NCBI GenBank assembly: GCA_021234155.1
Contig: JAJEKV010000031.1
Span: 14,501,748 to 14,565,747, forward strand
Length of the DNA stretch: 64,000 bases
Direction of reading: 5' to 3'
Source: Isoetes taiwanensis
Lineage: Eukaryota > Streptophyta > Lycopodiopsida > Isoetales > Isoetaceae
Under the pieces are notes generated by a model. That model made no database searches, was not told the origin of the DNA, and saw nothing but the letters and a program-made list of their open reading frames with translations. The translations under genes and the position numbers were made by a program. Below are positions 1-10,923 of the stretch, in pieces (positions within the stretch are counted from its first letter, which is position 1; every line of letters begins with the position of its first letter).

Positions 1-935
1 GATCATAAATATTCGTCCAAGATTGATATTTACCATAGACAACGTTTGAGGGTATTCATGGAGTTTTCTTTCTTTGATAACGATGATGTAAAGTCTGGGA
101 GGCAACAGTCTTCTTACAGTTATTAGCAAAGAGCCTTGGAATAAATCCAAAACCAACCAGGTTATAATCCACGTGGTAATCTGTGATTAGTAGGGCCAAT
201 CTAAGAGGCACTGTATCGTCTGGGGCTTTGGATGTGTCGGAACTGCCTAAGTGGTCGACTGAAGCTCCAGTACAAGAACATTAGTTTGACGATTAATTCT
301 AATTTATTACATGATTCATTTTGTTTACAAGTAACATATTCTAGAGTCTAGAAATTAATACACTTACCCTTTTCAAAAGAGTTATTCCACTTCATACTTT
401 AGCATTAGTTCAGTAAGGGCGTTCTGCAGACACTGGCCTATGCGAAATAAATTCTTCATGGCTAAACTAACGACGTCCAGAACCAGATGAGCAAGCTAGT
501 TACATCAAACTTCAATCGATAGAACCAGGAGAAAAACAATGGGGCGTAAATTTGTTGTACGTGGCTAAGGACAGGCCAGTTCAAGTTTCAATTTTTAAGA
601 TTCATCGAAGGTGCTTGACTACCTTAAATCAGGTCTAGGTGATGTTCAAATTCATTGGAATCCAATTTCAAGGAAAAGCTGCTCTTTAAACTTTAGCACT
701 TAACAATGGCTAATTGTTCTATTCATTCGAATAGCGTACCTACTACCAGAGGTGAATTACACCTTTATATGAAGTGCAGAATATGTACAGCTAAAATACA
801 AGGGATCTTAACCAGTTGAGGCCCTTCAGAACTGACTTTATTGGCCTAGGTATGTTCAAACAGTCCAGCATACTTTGACCAGGAAGGACAACGAGTACCT
901 AAATAGGACAAAGTCAGCAAAGAGCTATAAGCAAT
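1..935. other. No gene recognised
   Basis: I see no convincing coding frame, RNA gene or repeat here. The stretch lies downstream of the minus-strand 3D-domain gene and may hold its 3' UTR and intergenic DNA. Confidence 0.4.
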
Positions 936-1505
936 TCATAACAAGCTGAGCTGATGGGGTACCTGTAATTTTCGCCGACCCCATTTGAGAGCTTCCTTGT
1001 GTGAGTGATGGTATAAATCTATCCTTTTTGGTCCCTTTATTGCACCTCCACGATCTTCTACCTATAATATTACAAAGTGGTAACCAAATCTTGTGAAGAC
1101 ATGTTTCAATGAGCAATATATTTTACACCTTAACTATGACTGATCTAAGGATTTTCTATAGAGGATACAAATCTGAATGAAGCTTGTTAAATTCGAAGGG
1201 GATCGAATTTGCTAGTTTGGAAACAGGAGATCATGATCTGGGTAAAGAAGCATCATAAAGCTAGGACGGATCCAGATTATCAGGCTACTGAACAGGAACA
1301 AACAGAAGAATAAAAAGCACAAGAGAATAAATACCTCTCCCCATCCATAACCAGGAACAAACATTTTGGTACCAAACGGATAGTAATCCGTATCAGCAGC
1401 AATGGAGCCATGACGGGGGAAAAGCCGCCAAGGAAATAGCAGTAAACGGCCAGGGATTTTGTGATACTGCATCAAACTAAGCGCTGAAAGAATCGCTGGC
1501 CGTGC
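936..1505 (-). CDS. 3D-domain protein, last two exons
   Basis: Two exons on the minus strand join in frame: 1505-1335 (57 codons) and 1061-936 (41 codons plus TGA). The donor is GAG|GTATTT at 1334 and the acceptor ATTATAG ends at 1062; the intron is phase 0. The spliced frame gives a complete 3D domain: GSIAADTDYYPFGTKM, then PGYGWGE, then across the junction VEDRGGAIKGPKRIDLYHH. The three aspartates that name the family are in AADTD, EDRGG and RIDLY. 3D domains belong to the double-psi-beta-barrel fold of MltA and related cell-wall-active or expansin-like proteins; the plant role is not known to me. The upstream acceptor (TTTTTTAG before 1505) is plausible, but residues 1-30 of that exon do not look like the usual TASG-containing lead-in, so its 5' border is uncertain. 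Further exons should lie at higher coordinates. Confidence 0.75.
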
Positions 1506-1684
1506 CTAAAAAACAATACAAAAATCAGAAGATCATTTTACATGAGTTCACAAAAAGCTTATTACTAGTGACCTCTACTGCAGTCACATGTATGAGACTA
1601 ATTTCTATGAGCAAAAATGAAAGCCAGTTTCTTCCTCAAAACAAATAAATAAGGCATTCAAGGGCATAAAACGGGAACTTTCAC

Positions 1685-1784
1685 CATAAATGATACGAGT
1701 CTTAAAAGGTGTCATTCCCATAATATTATTATGTGTCCAGGAGTTGTCTTTTCCAATCTTGAACACAGTTCTTGAAACTTTATG
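1685..1784 (-). CDS. Exon-like block, unknown product
   Basis: A minus-strand open block bounded by an acceptor-like CTTATAG (just above 1784) and a donor-like TATG|GTGAAAG (just below 1685). It encodes a hydrophilic stretch containing FKIGKDNSWTHNN and GMTPFKTRIIYG, which looks like real protein. I do not recognise the family. It is on the same strand as the 3D-domain gene and upstream of it, but joining the two blocks with these exact borders gives a stop, so membership in the same gene is unproven. Confidence 0.35.
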
Positions 1785-2443
1785 CTATAAGATCGCCAAG
1801 AAATGTGTTAAGAGAACAAGGAAGCAGAGACGATCAGTCAGTTTTGAAACGATAAATAATTTGTTAGCTTCTGATCTAACTTGGGATTTTGTGGCAGAAC
1901 AAATCTACCTAAGAAGAGACATGATTTGATACTTCTTAAAGAACACACAACACTGTCGTACATAATCATCCATATATCGCAAATATAAGTTCTCAGGGAA
2001 CTCTCATTTAATTGTTTCACACTTGAATATAGAAAAGTAGTTCAATAAGTGTGCCTCTTAGCCATAATTCTCTCCACATGCACTCTTTATACAGGCAGGA
2101 TGCTCTGCTTCATAGGACGTTCTTTGTCCTTTTAAGTTTCATTCTTGTCTTTGCACTGTTGTCTAAAGTTCCAATCCATACTCTGGCATCATTGAGCCAG
2201 CATTTCTTGAACTACATACACCTTACGCACCGGATCACGCCAAATTGCAGCCTATATTATCACGAGACACCTAGTAACTGAGTGCAGGTTTAGAACTTGT
2301 TCCTTTAAAAATAAATGGCTGGGTAATGCTGTTGCAAACTGAGACGGTTGTGCTCCAAAGTAGAGATGAATGGGCACTTATACTTTTCTTGACAGGGCAA
2401 GAATTTGCAAATGTTTGAAGGAATTTATGGAACAAAATCTTAC

Positions 2444-2516
2444 TTGGCCAGGAAATCTCCCATTTGAAGTGAATCCATAATATGGAGAACCATGAAGATT
2501 TGTGGCTGTCCAATAC
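2444..2516 (-). CDS. Possible 73-nt exon
   Basis: A minus-strand block with a good acceptor (TTTTACAG before 2516) and a consensus donor (CCAA|GTAAG at 2443). All three frames are open, so the reading frame cannot be fixed. A short hydrophobic frame further upstream (2812-2720, minus) starts at ATG and reads MGSKVTRPVLFGVVSF before charged residues; it could be a signal-peptide exon. Both may be upstream exons of the 3D-domain gene, but this rests only on strand and splice signals. Confidence 0.3.
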
Positions 2517-3060
2517 CTGTAAAACACACCTTTCTAAGATGAGTCTAACATTTGAACCACACAGCATGAGAAAGAAAATCATAAACAGTTTATCCAGCCC
2601 CAAGTGGTTATAAATCAAAAAATCTCTGCTGAGTATGCTGAATTTAAGCTTAAGAAATTGGTTCTTTGTTAAAACATAATGTTAAGGAGCGTTACTTTGC
2701 AACAACCGGTACCGTTCCATCAACGTAGCCCTTCTTTCTTCGACGAAATCGCAGAGGTAACCATGAAGGAGACAACCCCAAATAAAACGGGCCTGGTAAC
2801 TTTACTCCCCATTCCCAATTGCAGCAATAGCCACAACTGCCAAGAAAACAAAAACGTTCAAACTACAATTACATAAATTCCAGAACAGACTGCTGGTCAA
2901 TTACTAAGATAAATTCACAGTAACGCAAAAACTAGTAAAGGGGAAAAAAAATCTGTACCTACAATAAGCAGTGCATTCAATCTCCGTCTTATAGGGAGGC
3001 ATGGTCGGATGCAAGGATCATGCAGAAGCATAAGTGGGTTCTTCCATCAGATTCCTTTCC

Positions 3061-3089
3061 TAAGCAAATGATTCTGCGGCATTTGCTTA
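3061..3089. repeat. 10-bp perfect inverted repeat
   Basis: TAAGCAAATG at 3061-3070 is matched by its exact reverse complement at 3080-3089, separated by 9 bases. A small hairpin of unknown role. Confidence 0.6.
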
Positions 3090-3187
3090 GATCTCAAGGT
3101 AAGATGCGCCAGACCTGATCAGGACATACTTTTGTGATGAAAAAGTCAAAAAGTTTCGGCCTATTTTCGGCCTATCACATCCTTTTT

Positions 3188-3338
3188 GGGTTGCCCTTAA
3201 GGGCAAACCCTTGTTGGTAAGCGAATAATCGCTAATGGCCAATCAGAACCGCCTGGAACTTTACAAGTGCAAGAATTTCCAGCATATTTATTGTTGATCT
3301 TATTGCAGGAACAATCAGTCGATCCGAGCCCTCGGATC
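3188..3338. repeat. Cluster of short palindromes
   Basis: At 3188-3210 GGGTTGCCC faces GGGCAAACCC (one indel). At 3321-3338 GATCCGAG faces CTCGGATC across two bases as a perfect 8-bp stem. They sit just upstream of the fold-back sequences at 3.5-3.8 kb. Confidence 0.5.
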
Positions 3339-3497
3339 GAAATTCTAGAGGGGGAGCATGCGATGCATGCCTTCTCTGGTTGGGAGATCGCTATATTAGG
3401 CGAGGTTCTTCATCAACGTCTCACGCGCTTCCTCTTCTCTCTCAGCATTACCTTATCTTTGAAACCCACCCTCCCCCCCTTAATTGTTTAATATATT

Positions 3498-3602
3498 TGT
3501 CGCCTGGCACGCGTGACCAGCCCCTTTATTTGAAGAGGTTTTTGTTTTGTTGTCGCGTGGCACGCGTGATCAGCCCCTCCAATTTGGGAGGTTTGTTTTG
3601 TC
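3498..3602. repeat. Two tandem 53-bp hairpin-containing repeats
   Basis: Copies at 3498-3550 and 3551-3602 both begin TGTCGC.TGGCACGCGTGA and continue CAGCCCCT...AGAGG / CAGCCCCT...GGGAGG. Each can fold on its CCCCT/GGAGG-type arms, and the second copy keeps pairing with different bases. Confidence 0.65.
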
Positions 3603-3719
3603 ACATTTGTTCTAGTGTTGGTGATGTGCAGGTACTGGTTGGCAAGCGGCAGCAGCTTCGACTTCTCCATTCGTGGGTTTTGGGAGCGAATTCTCAGCCT
3701 TACTTTTGTCCAAGCCCCT

Positions 3720-3800
3720 TGCCGAAGGCTTATCACTAGGGTTTTTCCTCGAAAACCCGAAACGGCGGGGTTTTTTAATCCCGGTGATAAGGTTTCGGCA
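3720..3800. repeat. Imperfect fold-back, ~21-bp arms
   Basis: TGCCGAAGGCTTATCACTAG (3720-3740) pairs imperfectly with CCGGTGATAAGGTTTCGGCA (3780-3800). A nested stem (GGGTTTTT/AAAACCC) lies between them. It could be one end of a fold-back or MITE-like element together with the palindromes at 3.2-3.6 kb, but no target duplication was identified. Confidence 0.5.
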
Positions 3801-4016
3801 GGTACACAAACCAAACATCTATTAGCATTGTATTTCATAAGGTCCAAGTTGTATAATTGGACATTCCCTTTATTTTTTTCGTGGGTAGTTCGCATGTGTG
3901 CAGCTACTTACTATCCACCATGATAGAAAATCTGTTGAGATGAATGAGAAGCCTATCTATGAGGTTTTTGTCGTTTTCATGCGAGACCCATTCTAGAATT
4001 GACGTCTGTGAGAATA

Positions 4017-5190
4017 TAATAGAATAGAATAGGATTTTTATTGTCCACGGAGACCAATTGGCCTATGGGACCCAAACAGGAGGCATAGAGCGTATTGCTG
4101 TCCAGATTAAAAAATCCCATCCTGCCCTAAAGGGTTGTTTGGGGGAAAAACCGTGACCGCGGCCTGGCTGACCCCCTTCTTGGGGGTCCAGAGGCAGTTC
4201 TCCTGTAGTGCTCCTGTGATCCCGTCCGAGGACCAAGCTGATCTCGGCAATCCATGATCTTTTGAATGTATAAGCCCAACCTCCGTACCGAGCTCGTGCT
4301 TAGCATCTCATGCAAGGGCTGGTCGGGACGGACCAGCTCAGCATAGCGTATCCGAATGTCATCATATGCCGGACAACTCTGAAGGGTGTGACATTCGTCT
4401 TCTACAGCTCCACCCTGGCAGCGTTGACAAAGCCTCTTCTGACACAGCTCTCCAACCCATCTCCTTGTCTCAATCTGGAGATGGTGTGCACCTGTGCAGA
4501 TGGAGGCAATGGATCTGCCCTTTTTCATGGGTAGATGAGTGTGCAGGTAGCATTGCGAGCCCCGCTCCAACATGGGATTTATGTGGTGGTGATAATATGC
4601 CGTCTTGACCTATTCAAGGGTGCTGACATCCCATAGCTTACTAAGGAAGCATGCGCCAAGGTACGGTTTGAGGCTGCAGCGATCTGCCTCCGTTTGCACT
4701 TGGATGCACCTGTGCTTCTGCACGTTCCATCAGCCACTGAGCTCTCTTTTCCCGCCAGCAGGCTTTTAGGCATTGAGGCCCCATTGCCACAGTGTAAGCA
4801 AGGTTAGGAGACGAGCATCATCCATGCTGACCACCTTCTGGAAGTAGACGATATGTCTGTCAAGGGCCCCCTTTTGAAGAGGCAAGTAACCTGTTTCCTG
4901 TAGCAGTATCTAGTATGGGACTGTGGACTTCACCCCCGGGGCCCGTGCCAAGAAAGCTTTCTGCACCTGCTCCAAGTCATTCTAAGTGGCGAGGGAAATC
5001 ACCGGGCCCCAGACCTCGACCCCATACAAAAGCACAGGTTCTACTAGCACCTTGAATAGGTGCGATTAGTGGGTCCAATAATACAGCTCTGCCTTGTGAC
5101 TATTGTTCTCCATTGCATAGAGCGCCTTCCAACACAACATTATAAGTACAAGGTTGGCTTTCAATGTAAGGTGATTGGGGGCATGACCCA
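4017..5190 (-). mobile_element. LINE family A, 5'-truncated copy
   Basis: The 3' part of a non-LTR retrotransposon on the minus strand. Its 3' end is at 4017-4075, where, read on the minus strand, GTCTCCGTGGACAATAAAA is followed by a short (TTCTA)n tail. The same 3' end recurs at 46696 (minus) and about 21528 (plus), which defines the family. The 5' end is lost near 5190. Coding content is the segment after the reverse transcriptase plus the C-terminal zinc knuckle. No target duplication was identified. Confidence 0.8.
4127..5060 (-). pseudogene. LINE family A ORF2 C-terminus, broken
   Basis: Read in several frames, the minus strand matches the C-terminal half of the family B ORF2 at 21.8-25.1 kb. 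Near 5050-4890 it encodes LLYGVEVWGP and, after an in-frame stop, EQVQKAFLA; near 4573-4250 it encodes the CCHC knuckle CQRCQGGAVEDECHTLQSC followed by PAY. The knuckle spacing (C-x2-C ... H-x4-C) is that of many plant LINE ORF2 tails. Frameshifts and stops lie between these parts and the polymerase domain is absent, so it is not functional. Confidence 0.75.
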
Positions 5191-5900
5191 ATAAGCAATG
5201 CTGATGTGGTTTTTTTAGCACACTAGCCCTATCTGGCCTACGGCCTTTCTTGAAATTCTAGCCTATCCACGTGGCATGTCCACATCAGTATTTATAATGT
5301 GGAGATGACATGTTATATTGCAAGTCGTTCGATTTTAATCCTAGGGTTTACAAAATTCCACATATTTCAAGAGATACGATAGGTTAGATGAATTTTCTCA
5401 GCTTTGCGTCGGGTTTATCCCAAGCGTCTCTCGCTCAGGTCTTTTGTCATGGCCATAGTTCTTCAGAGCAATTGAAATCTATTTTGCTAGGCCTCTGCCG
5501 GAGTTAGGGCACAAAAAGTCCTATGGAGCAACCATCGAGCCGAGATTCTTCAACATAACTGCACCAATGTATTGAAGACCTACAAGCTTCCAATTGATGC
5601 AAAATCAGAGGTAATTTGCACTTACAACCTGTCAAACTCTAGACTGGGATGATAAATTTAGGCTGGCTTTGTTAAGACCAGCTAAGTATAAAAAAATTTA
5701 GGCCTACATATTTGCTTCAGGATCTTCATCTAGTGTGTAGGATTCCAGCTTTTTTCACGTTTAACATGTAATAATCGTCTCCCAAAAATTATTTTCACGA
5801 TAATTATCTCTAACCTATATAATAACCTCACCAGTGCTAAAAATCCTTATATATACAAGAAACTTATCCGGGCGGCATTGTTCTCTTCACCAACTCATCT
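5191..5900. other. No gene recognised
   Basis: An AT-rich stretch between the truncated LINE and the tRNA-like array. I find no coding frame with family resemblance and no clear repeat. Confidence 0.4.
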
Positions 5901-5904
5901 ATAC

Positions 5905-6510
5905 GTGCTAGAACATGCAGGATTTGAACCTGCACTTTTTTCTTTTTTTTTGCCTTGTGTTCAGTGCCTGCACGATAGAAGGATGCTGACCATAACGACT
6001 ATAGGACGCCCTTTTTTTATAATCATGTCATGCAACGATAGCCAGTGGGTTTTGAACCTAGACAGGGAACACCCATATCCAATGGTCTAACCACCAAGCT
6101 ATGATCACCATGACATAGATCATTCATGCCACCCAATAATGGTCAGTGGGATTTGAGCTTCAATAGGGGACACCCGTATCCAACAGCCTAACCACTAGAC
6201 TACTACTGCGATAAGCATTTTTCATAGATCAATCATGCCACCCATTGATAGCAAGTGGGGTTTGAGCTTGGGCAATGCGATAAGCACTTCTGCTATGTAA
6301 GCAAAGGGAATCCCATAGTAAGTATGTAGCGCATCGTCTATTGAACAGGATAGATATGTATAGGTACATACATGTACTTTATTGTTTTCGGATGGAGATC
6401 TTCCCCTTTTCCCCTTTTTTTTAAACCACCCGATGATAGTCAGTGGGTTTTGATCCTGGCTAGGGGCCACCTATAACCAAAGGATTTATCACTAGGCCAT
6501 CACCGCGATG
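5905..6510 (-). repeat. Tandem array of tRNA-like units
   Basis: About five minus-strand units resemble tRNA genes or a tRNA-derived SINE. Unit 1 (5905-5998) has a perfect T arm, GCAGG TTCAAAT CCTGC (5917-5933), but is interrupted by an A-rich insert. Units at 6037-6112, 6138-6214, 6243-6275 (partial) and 6431-6510 share a B-box-like core (GGTTCAAAACCCACT) and an A-box-like core (TAGTCTAGTGGTTAGG). Linkers containing a version of CATAGATCATTCATGCCACC separate the middle units, so the repeat is larger than the tRNA-like part. Acceptor and anticodon stems pair poorly and I cannot assign an anticodon. Intact tRNA genes are unlikely; polymerase III promoter-like boxes are what the sequence supports. 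Confidence 0.6.
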
Positions 6511-6895
6511 GATGGTTTTTTTTTGTTCACTTTGATCAAACTTGGTTGAAGGAAATCCCATTATAATCAAACAACACGTCATGTATCATATGGGCAGGTA
6601 ATAATACATGTTAAAGTATAGGGGGAAGTGCCTTATTTGAAGTCCAGTTGACTTATTACTTACTTGCTTAACCTATAACTAAAATGCAAAAAAACATGTT
6701 TGTGATACCTATAGATTTGGGGAGGGTCCACCTTACTTGAAGTCCAGTTCTCTATCACTTTCTTGTAAAAGGGTTATGAGGGAGTTACATGCAACCGCCA
6801 CTTGCTGCAGTGGTGGAAATTCCTTCAAATTTGTTAGCAAGGTAACACACATCAATGATAGATGTATGATATGCTAGAGGAAATGTACCTTTTTA

Positions 6896-7935
6896 TCAGA
6901 GCAGCTCCTTGTAGATGGCGTTCGCAGTACTTCTGATTGTGTTCTCTGGGGAGAGGAGTATTAGCAGGTCTTGTCTGTTTCGTACACGGGTAAAGGCCGT
7001 ATATAACTGGCCATGTGCAAAGACATTCGTGCGCAAATCAATGACCACTCGATCCAATGTTGAACCCTGACAGCTATTAAACGTGGTTGAATACGATAGT
7101 CGGAGTGGTAATTGTCGTCTATGAATAGTCCATGGACGGTTTTCTGGTTGATACAAGAAATCTGTTTTGGAAATTGGGTAATGTTCCCTTCTGGATCACC
7201 TAAAACCCTCACCATTACAAACTTCTCATGTACCGATTCAATCACAACTCTAGCATTCTTCACTAGTCCCTTCTCCATGTCCAATCATTTCATCACATGA
7301 CACATCGCCCCCACCTTAAGTGTGAGTTCATGATTGGGAATCCCAGAGTGTGTGAAATTATTCAAGAACTCCGATGTTGCATAGGGATGGTCATGAATAA
7401 GTTGGTCTTGTTCGGTTATATGATCATGGCTGTAATACAACTTATCCTGGTTAGGAACCCTGCTTAAGACCCGACCATTGAAATCGTCAACATGCCTGTT
7501 GATTGGAGCGAGGGAAATTTGTTTGTCACATTCAACTGGATTGCAACTGTATCTGCAATGTTTGTAGTTATGTTGAATAAATCCAACGATACCGTAGTTT
7601 GTTCCCAGTTCTCCCCAATATTGTCAACAAAAACGCATGAGCTCTGGATCTCTTGCATTTCGTATTGGTTGATACAACCTCAACACATAAAAGACTTTCC
7701 ATAACGATGATGATTTTATAGATGCACTGAATGCTGCGATTCTTCCCTAACCCTTTACTACAGGTGCAACTTGCCTAAAATCACCAGCAGCTATGAAATG
7801 TTTTCCACCAAAAGGAAAACTATTTCCACGCAGTCGTTGCAGCACATGATTTATGCTTTCTATCACGGCTGTAGACAAGGCCCCTAAATTTGAACCAATA
7901 TGATTTTTTTTCAATGGTTTGCTGGTGAAAACCAT
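6896..7935 (-). pseudogene. Helitron/PIF1-type helicase C-terminal half, broken
   Basis: Minus-strand fragments in several frames follow the order of a Helitron-type PIF1 helicase. From the 5' side: NHVLQRLRGNSFPFGGKHFI and AAGDFRQVAPV (about 7860-7750), VLRLYQPIRNARDPE (about 7690-7640), SGIPNHELTLKVGAMC (about 7345-7300), LDMEKGLVKNARVVIE (near 7280), then the final motif LRLSYSTTFNSCQGSTLDRV and VFAHGQLYTAFTRVRN (about 7090-6970). These are the later helicase motifs, including the SF1 GDFRQ and TxxxCQG boxes. Frameshifts break the protein, the Walker A part is missing, and no replication-initiator (HUH) domain or Helitron terminus was found. It is most likely a decayed Helitron remnant; a diverged cellular PIF1 pseudogene is the alternative. 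Confidence 0.8.
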
Positions 7936-7969
7936 GTTAGTGGGTTCAAAAGTTTACAAACCATGTCTA

Positions 7970-8190
7970 GTTATCTAATATAATTCATCAACCTATTTTT
8001 CTAAGGTGATAAGATAACATTGTCTTATGACATGGTATCGAAACATGGCAATTTTAATTGGTCTTTATAACAACTTAAAGCATATGATATTCTAATGTGG
8101 TTCATCAACATAATTTTCTAAAGTGATAAGGCAATATTGTTTTATGACATGGTATTGAAACATGGCAATTTTAATTGGTCTCTGTTATAA
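7970..8190. repeat. Tandem duplication, ~118-bp period
   Basis: A block containing TTCATCAAC, GTGATAAG and GACATGGTAT.GAAACATGG (about 7985-8066) is repeated with few changes at about 8103-8183. Weaker echoes follow to about 8530. AT-rich, no coding signal. Confidence 0.65.
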
Positions 8191-8529
8191 TGATATATGC
8201 TATTGTTTAGTATGTCAAGTTTATTAGACTGGTTTTTTATCACATCTATCTTCTTCAATATATTGACATGGTAATTTTAAGCGCATATTTCTCATGATGC
8301 TTTACAGTGATTAATCACCAATACACAACGCGGTAAATGATCTTGGTTTAAATATGCTAACATAACTTTTTTTACCCTATTTTTCTCCATGGTACTAAAA
8401 CATAATGATCTCAGTTAGATTTTCTAACAGCTTAAAATGTTTGATATGAACTAATTTATTTACTTGGTTTATACATATTTTTTTCCCACGATATTATTGC
8501 ATGATAAATTTCATGGTCTAAACATGCTA

Positions 8530-9270
8530 GTTTATATATGTATAATATTTCGATTGTGGTGGCTAATGAGAATTAGACTATGCAATATCCAAAGTTTTAG
8601 AAGACTTCCATCAAACAGCTCAAGGGATTTGAACCCCGTATTTCCATTTACATTTCACTTAAATATGCAACTTAACTTAACCAAACAAAATTAGATGGAT
8701 CTTATCAAACAAGATAGTTGCAAAATAGGTTGGATCTCAAGAGAGATCATAATAGTCCTGTGATACAACATGCATTGAGCATTGGCATAAAATTATAAGC
8801 ACCTGTTAGACTATCAGCACTAAAATTAGTTTGATTCACCACCACCATAGTTCAAGTAAATTCAAGTAACGCTCGTTCCACCAAAATGATAAGTCCAAAA
8901 TCATGACACAAGCTTAATAAGTACTGCTTTTGACTCTGATAATTTCTGGCTTTATGAAAAATAGGAATGATTCTGTGCTCTCTGGTCAACATTAATAGAG
9001 AAACTATAAACATTGCAATGGTGATGTGTATGTTGCCTACTCATATTCAGTACGAATTTTTGGAAGTCTCAGACAGGCATAATCAAGACAAAAGCAAATG
9101 CATAAATCACAAATAATTAAACTTACTCTTCAAAGGTTTGTTGAGGGAGCAGTTGTTCACTTGATTCCTGCAAAAATCACGCAAAATGATCATTTGCAGC
9201 AGCTTAAGATGTTAACGTTTGCAACTGGAACTTATCATATTGACAAGCATACAGAATGATTTTGCGAAAG
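8530..9270. other. No gene recognised
   Basis: AT-rich DNA. An isolated T-arm-like palindrome (GGGATTTGAACCCC, near 8625) lacks a matching A box, so I do not call a tRNA. Confidence 0.4.
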
Positions 9271-9275
9271 GTTAA

Positions 9276-9752
9276 TTAATGGGTCTTGTGGGCTATGAAG
9301 GATAGCAATTTATCTGATCTGCGCCAGAGGGAAGAACGGCTTTTTTTTGTAGTTAACCTACCAACCCATGTCATTTGGAATGGATCTGGCAGAGCATTTT
9401 TAGCTGCAACTAGGGAGAGAAGACAAGCTCCAGATCCCATCCAATCCAGCTCAAGAGCCATCATGGCATGCCCATGGTTGTATATCCTGAAATCAAAGTC
9501 CTCTATACAGATACATCTTGAGCAACCATAGTTACATAGAGTTTGTGTGCATGAGTGATGCTTCCAAATTTTGCATAAAAGTTCACAAGGTTGTTCCCTA
9601 AGAAGATGTCTGGTAAAACTAAATTGGCTGTTAACAGTAAAGGCATGAGCATACTTACCCTTTGCTAGGTCTTGGGTGTTAATACAGATCTGTAGGGATT
9701 GGACATAAAGTTTCAGCAGTTGTGAAGTAGCACCATGGTTTGAGGAACCCAA
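9276..9752 (-). pseudogene. PPR protein fragment, broken
   Basis: The minus strand encodes parts of pentatricopeptide repeats as in plant organellar RNA-editing/processing proteins. One frame has LQICINTQDLAKGKYAHAF (near 9700-9640). A second frame continues with LGNNLVNFYAKFGSITHAHK and VTMVAQDVSV, then RTLISGYTTMG after a stop. These match the repeated L/S-type motif order (ACINTQDLAKGK...NNLVNMYAKCGS...DVVSWNTLISGY). A frameshift and at least two stops break the protein, and only about 1.5-2 repeats remain. Plants with much organellar RNA editing have very large PPR families, so a dead fragment is unremarkable. Confidence 0.8.
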
Positions 9753-9759
9753 AGTAGAC

Positions 9760-10690
9760 CTCTTCCATTGAGCCCCATTTCGAATCTTCCTTGGTTTTCT
9801 GAACTACTTCCACGCAGAAATCAGGGGCCCGGTGCAGAAAAGAAAAAATATATATTCATATAGAGATGGCAAAGCGCATATTCAGCAAGATTGCCATGAA
9901 GTAAGTGTTTAAGACCTCAAATTCCCAAACCCAGTTTGGCCCCTATGACGAGTGGGATCATCATCTAATTTTGACGAGCTGGGCTATATCTTAGTAGATA
10001 TCAAACTAGTCATCACAATTAAATTAAATCCGATTTGTAAAAAGAATGCAGATGCCATCTTACCTTGTTGAGCCTACCACCAGAATATGTTTGCTAGCTA
10101 CCTGAATCAGAAATAAAAATTAGCAGTGAAATGGGCAGATTCACCAATCTTCGGAAAAAAGAGAGCAACCTTGAGCTAAAGATGGAAAGGCAACCGTCAT
10201 TCGTTGTTTGACATGGATAGGAGGGAAGAAATGGTTGAATCCTTGTCAGTAAGTTAGCATATTCTGAACTACCCGCCTGAAGGCTTGATTTCTTAAAAAC
10301 ATGGGAACAATAAGCATTTAGTAGACTAGAAGGTTAGAAGCTCACAAAAATGGCACAAAAATTTCTAGCTAGATATATACTGGTTCTAAATAGGATCAAT
10401 CATAATGCAAGGATCTTTGGAAGATGCCAGATCAATGAGGTTAGGGTTGCATGGTCGCCATAGCTGATTTATCACAGGAATCACAACGGCAACAATAAAA
10501 AGAACATAGGGGAAAGAAAGAGGCATAAAAGTTACCTCTCTGACCGCTCAGATTGAAGCGATCAGGGTGTCTCCAGGATCTAGCCGCCGCCTTGCTTCAG
10601 AACGAGGGAAAAACATAGGCCGATAACTTTTTTTCACGCTGAGTGGACCTAGATTTATCGCTCACACTATCTCCGCCTGATTTGGGTTAT
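9760..10690. other. No gene recognised
   Basis: Intergenic, AT-rich; I see no supported coding frame or RNA gene. Confidence 0.4.
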
Positions 10691-10698
10691 CAAATAAA

Positions 10699-10784
10699 TC
10701 ACTGGAAACCTTCCGGGCTTCAATATGGAAACCCTTCCGGTTTGGAAGGGTTTCCATATTGAAGCCCGGAAGGGTTTCCAGTGA
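10699..10784. repeat. Near-perfect 86-bp inverted repeat
   Basis: Left arm 10699-10738 and right arm 10744-10784 are reverse complements apart from one missing C, with a 5-base loop (GGTTT). Each arm contains the subrepeat GGAAACCCTTCC twice (one copy lacking a C), flanking GGGCTTCAATAT. Transcripts would form a long duplex hairpin. It may be a small fold-back element, a recent inverted duplication or a small-RNA precursor. Confidence 0.85.
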
Positions 10785-10923
10785 AAGTAGAATTTTTTGG
10801 GTGAAGATATCCGCTGTTAATTAATGACTAGAATTTAATTCCCACGGCTATTTTTAAAGAGGCTTTTTAGAAAGGATTTCTTTTCTTCTCACCTCTTCTC
10901 CGGCAATTTTTTTCTGCAATTGG

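Noticed and set aside
8610-8645. T-arm-like palindrome GGGATTTGAACCCC
   Set aside because: No A box, acceptor or anticodon stem at the right distance; a chance palindrome is as likely.
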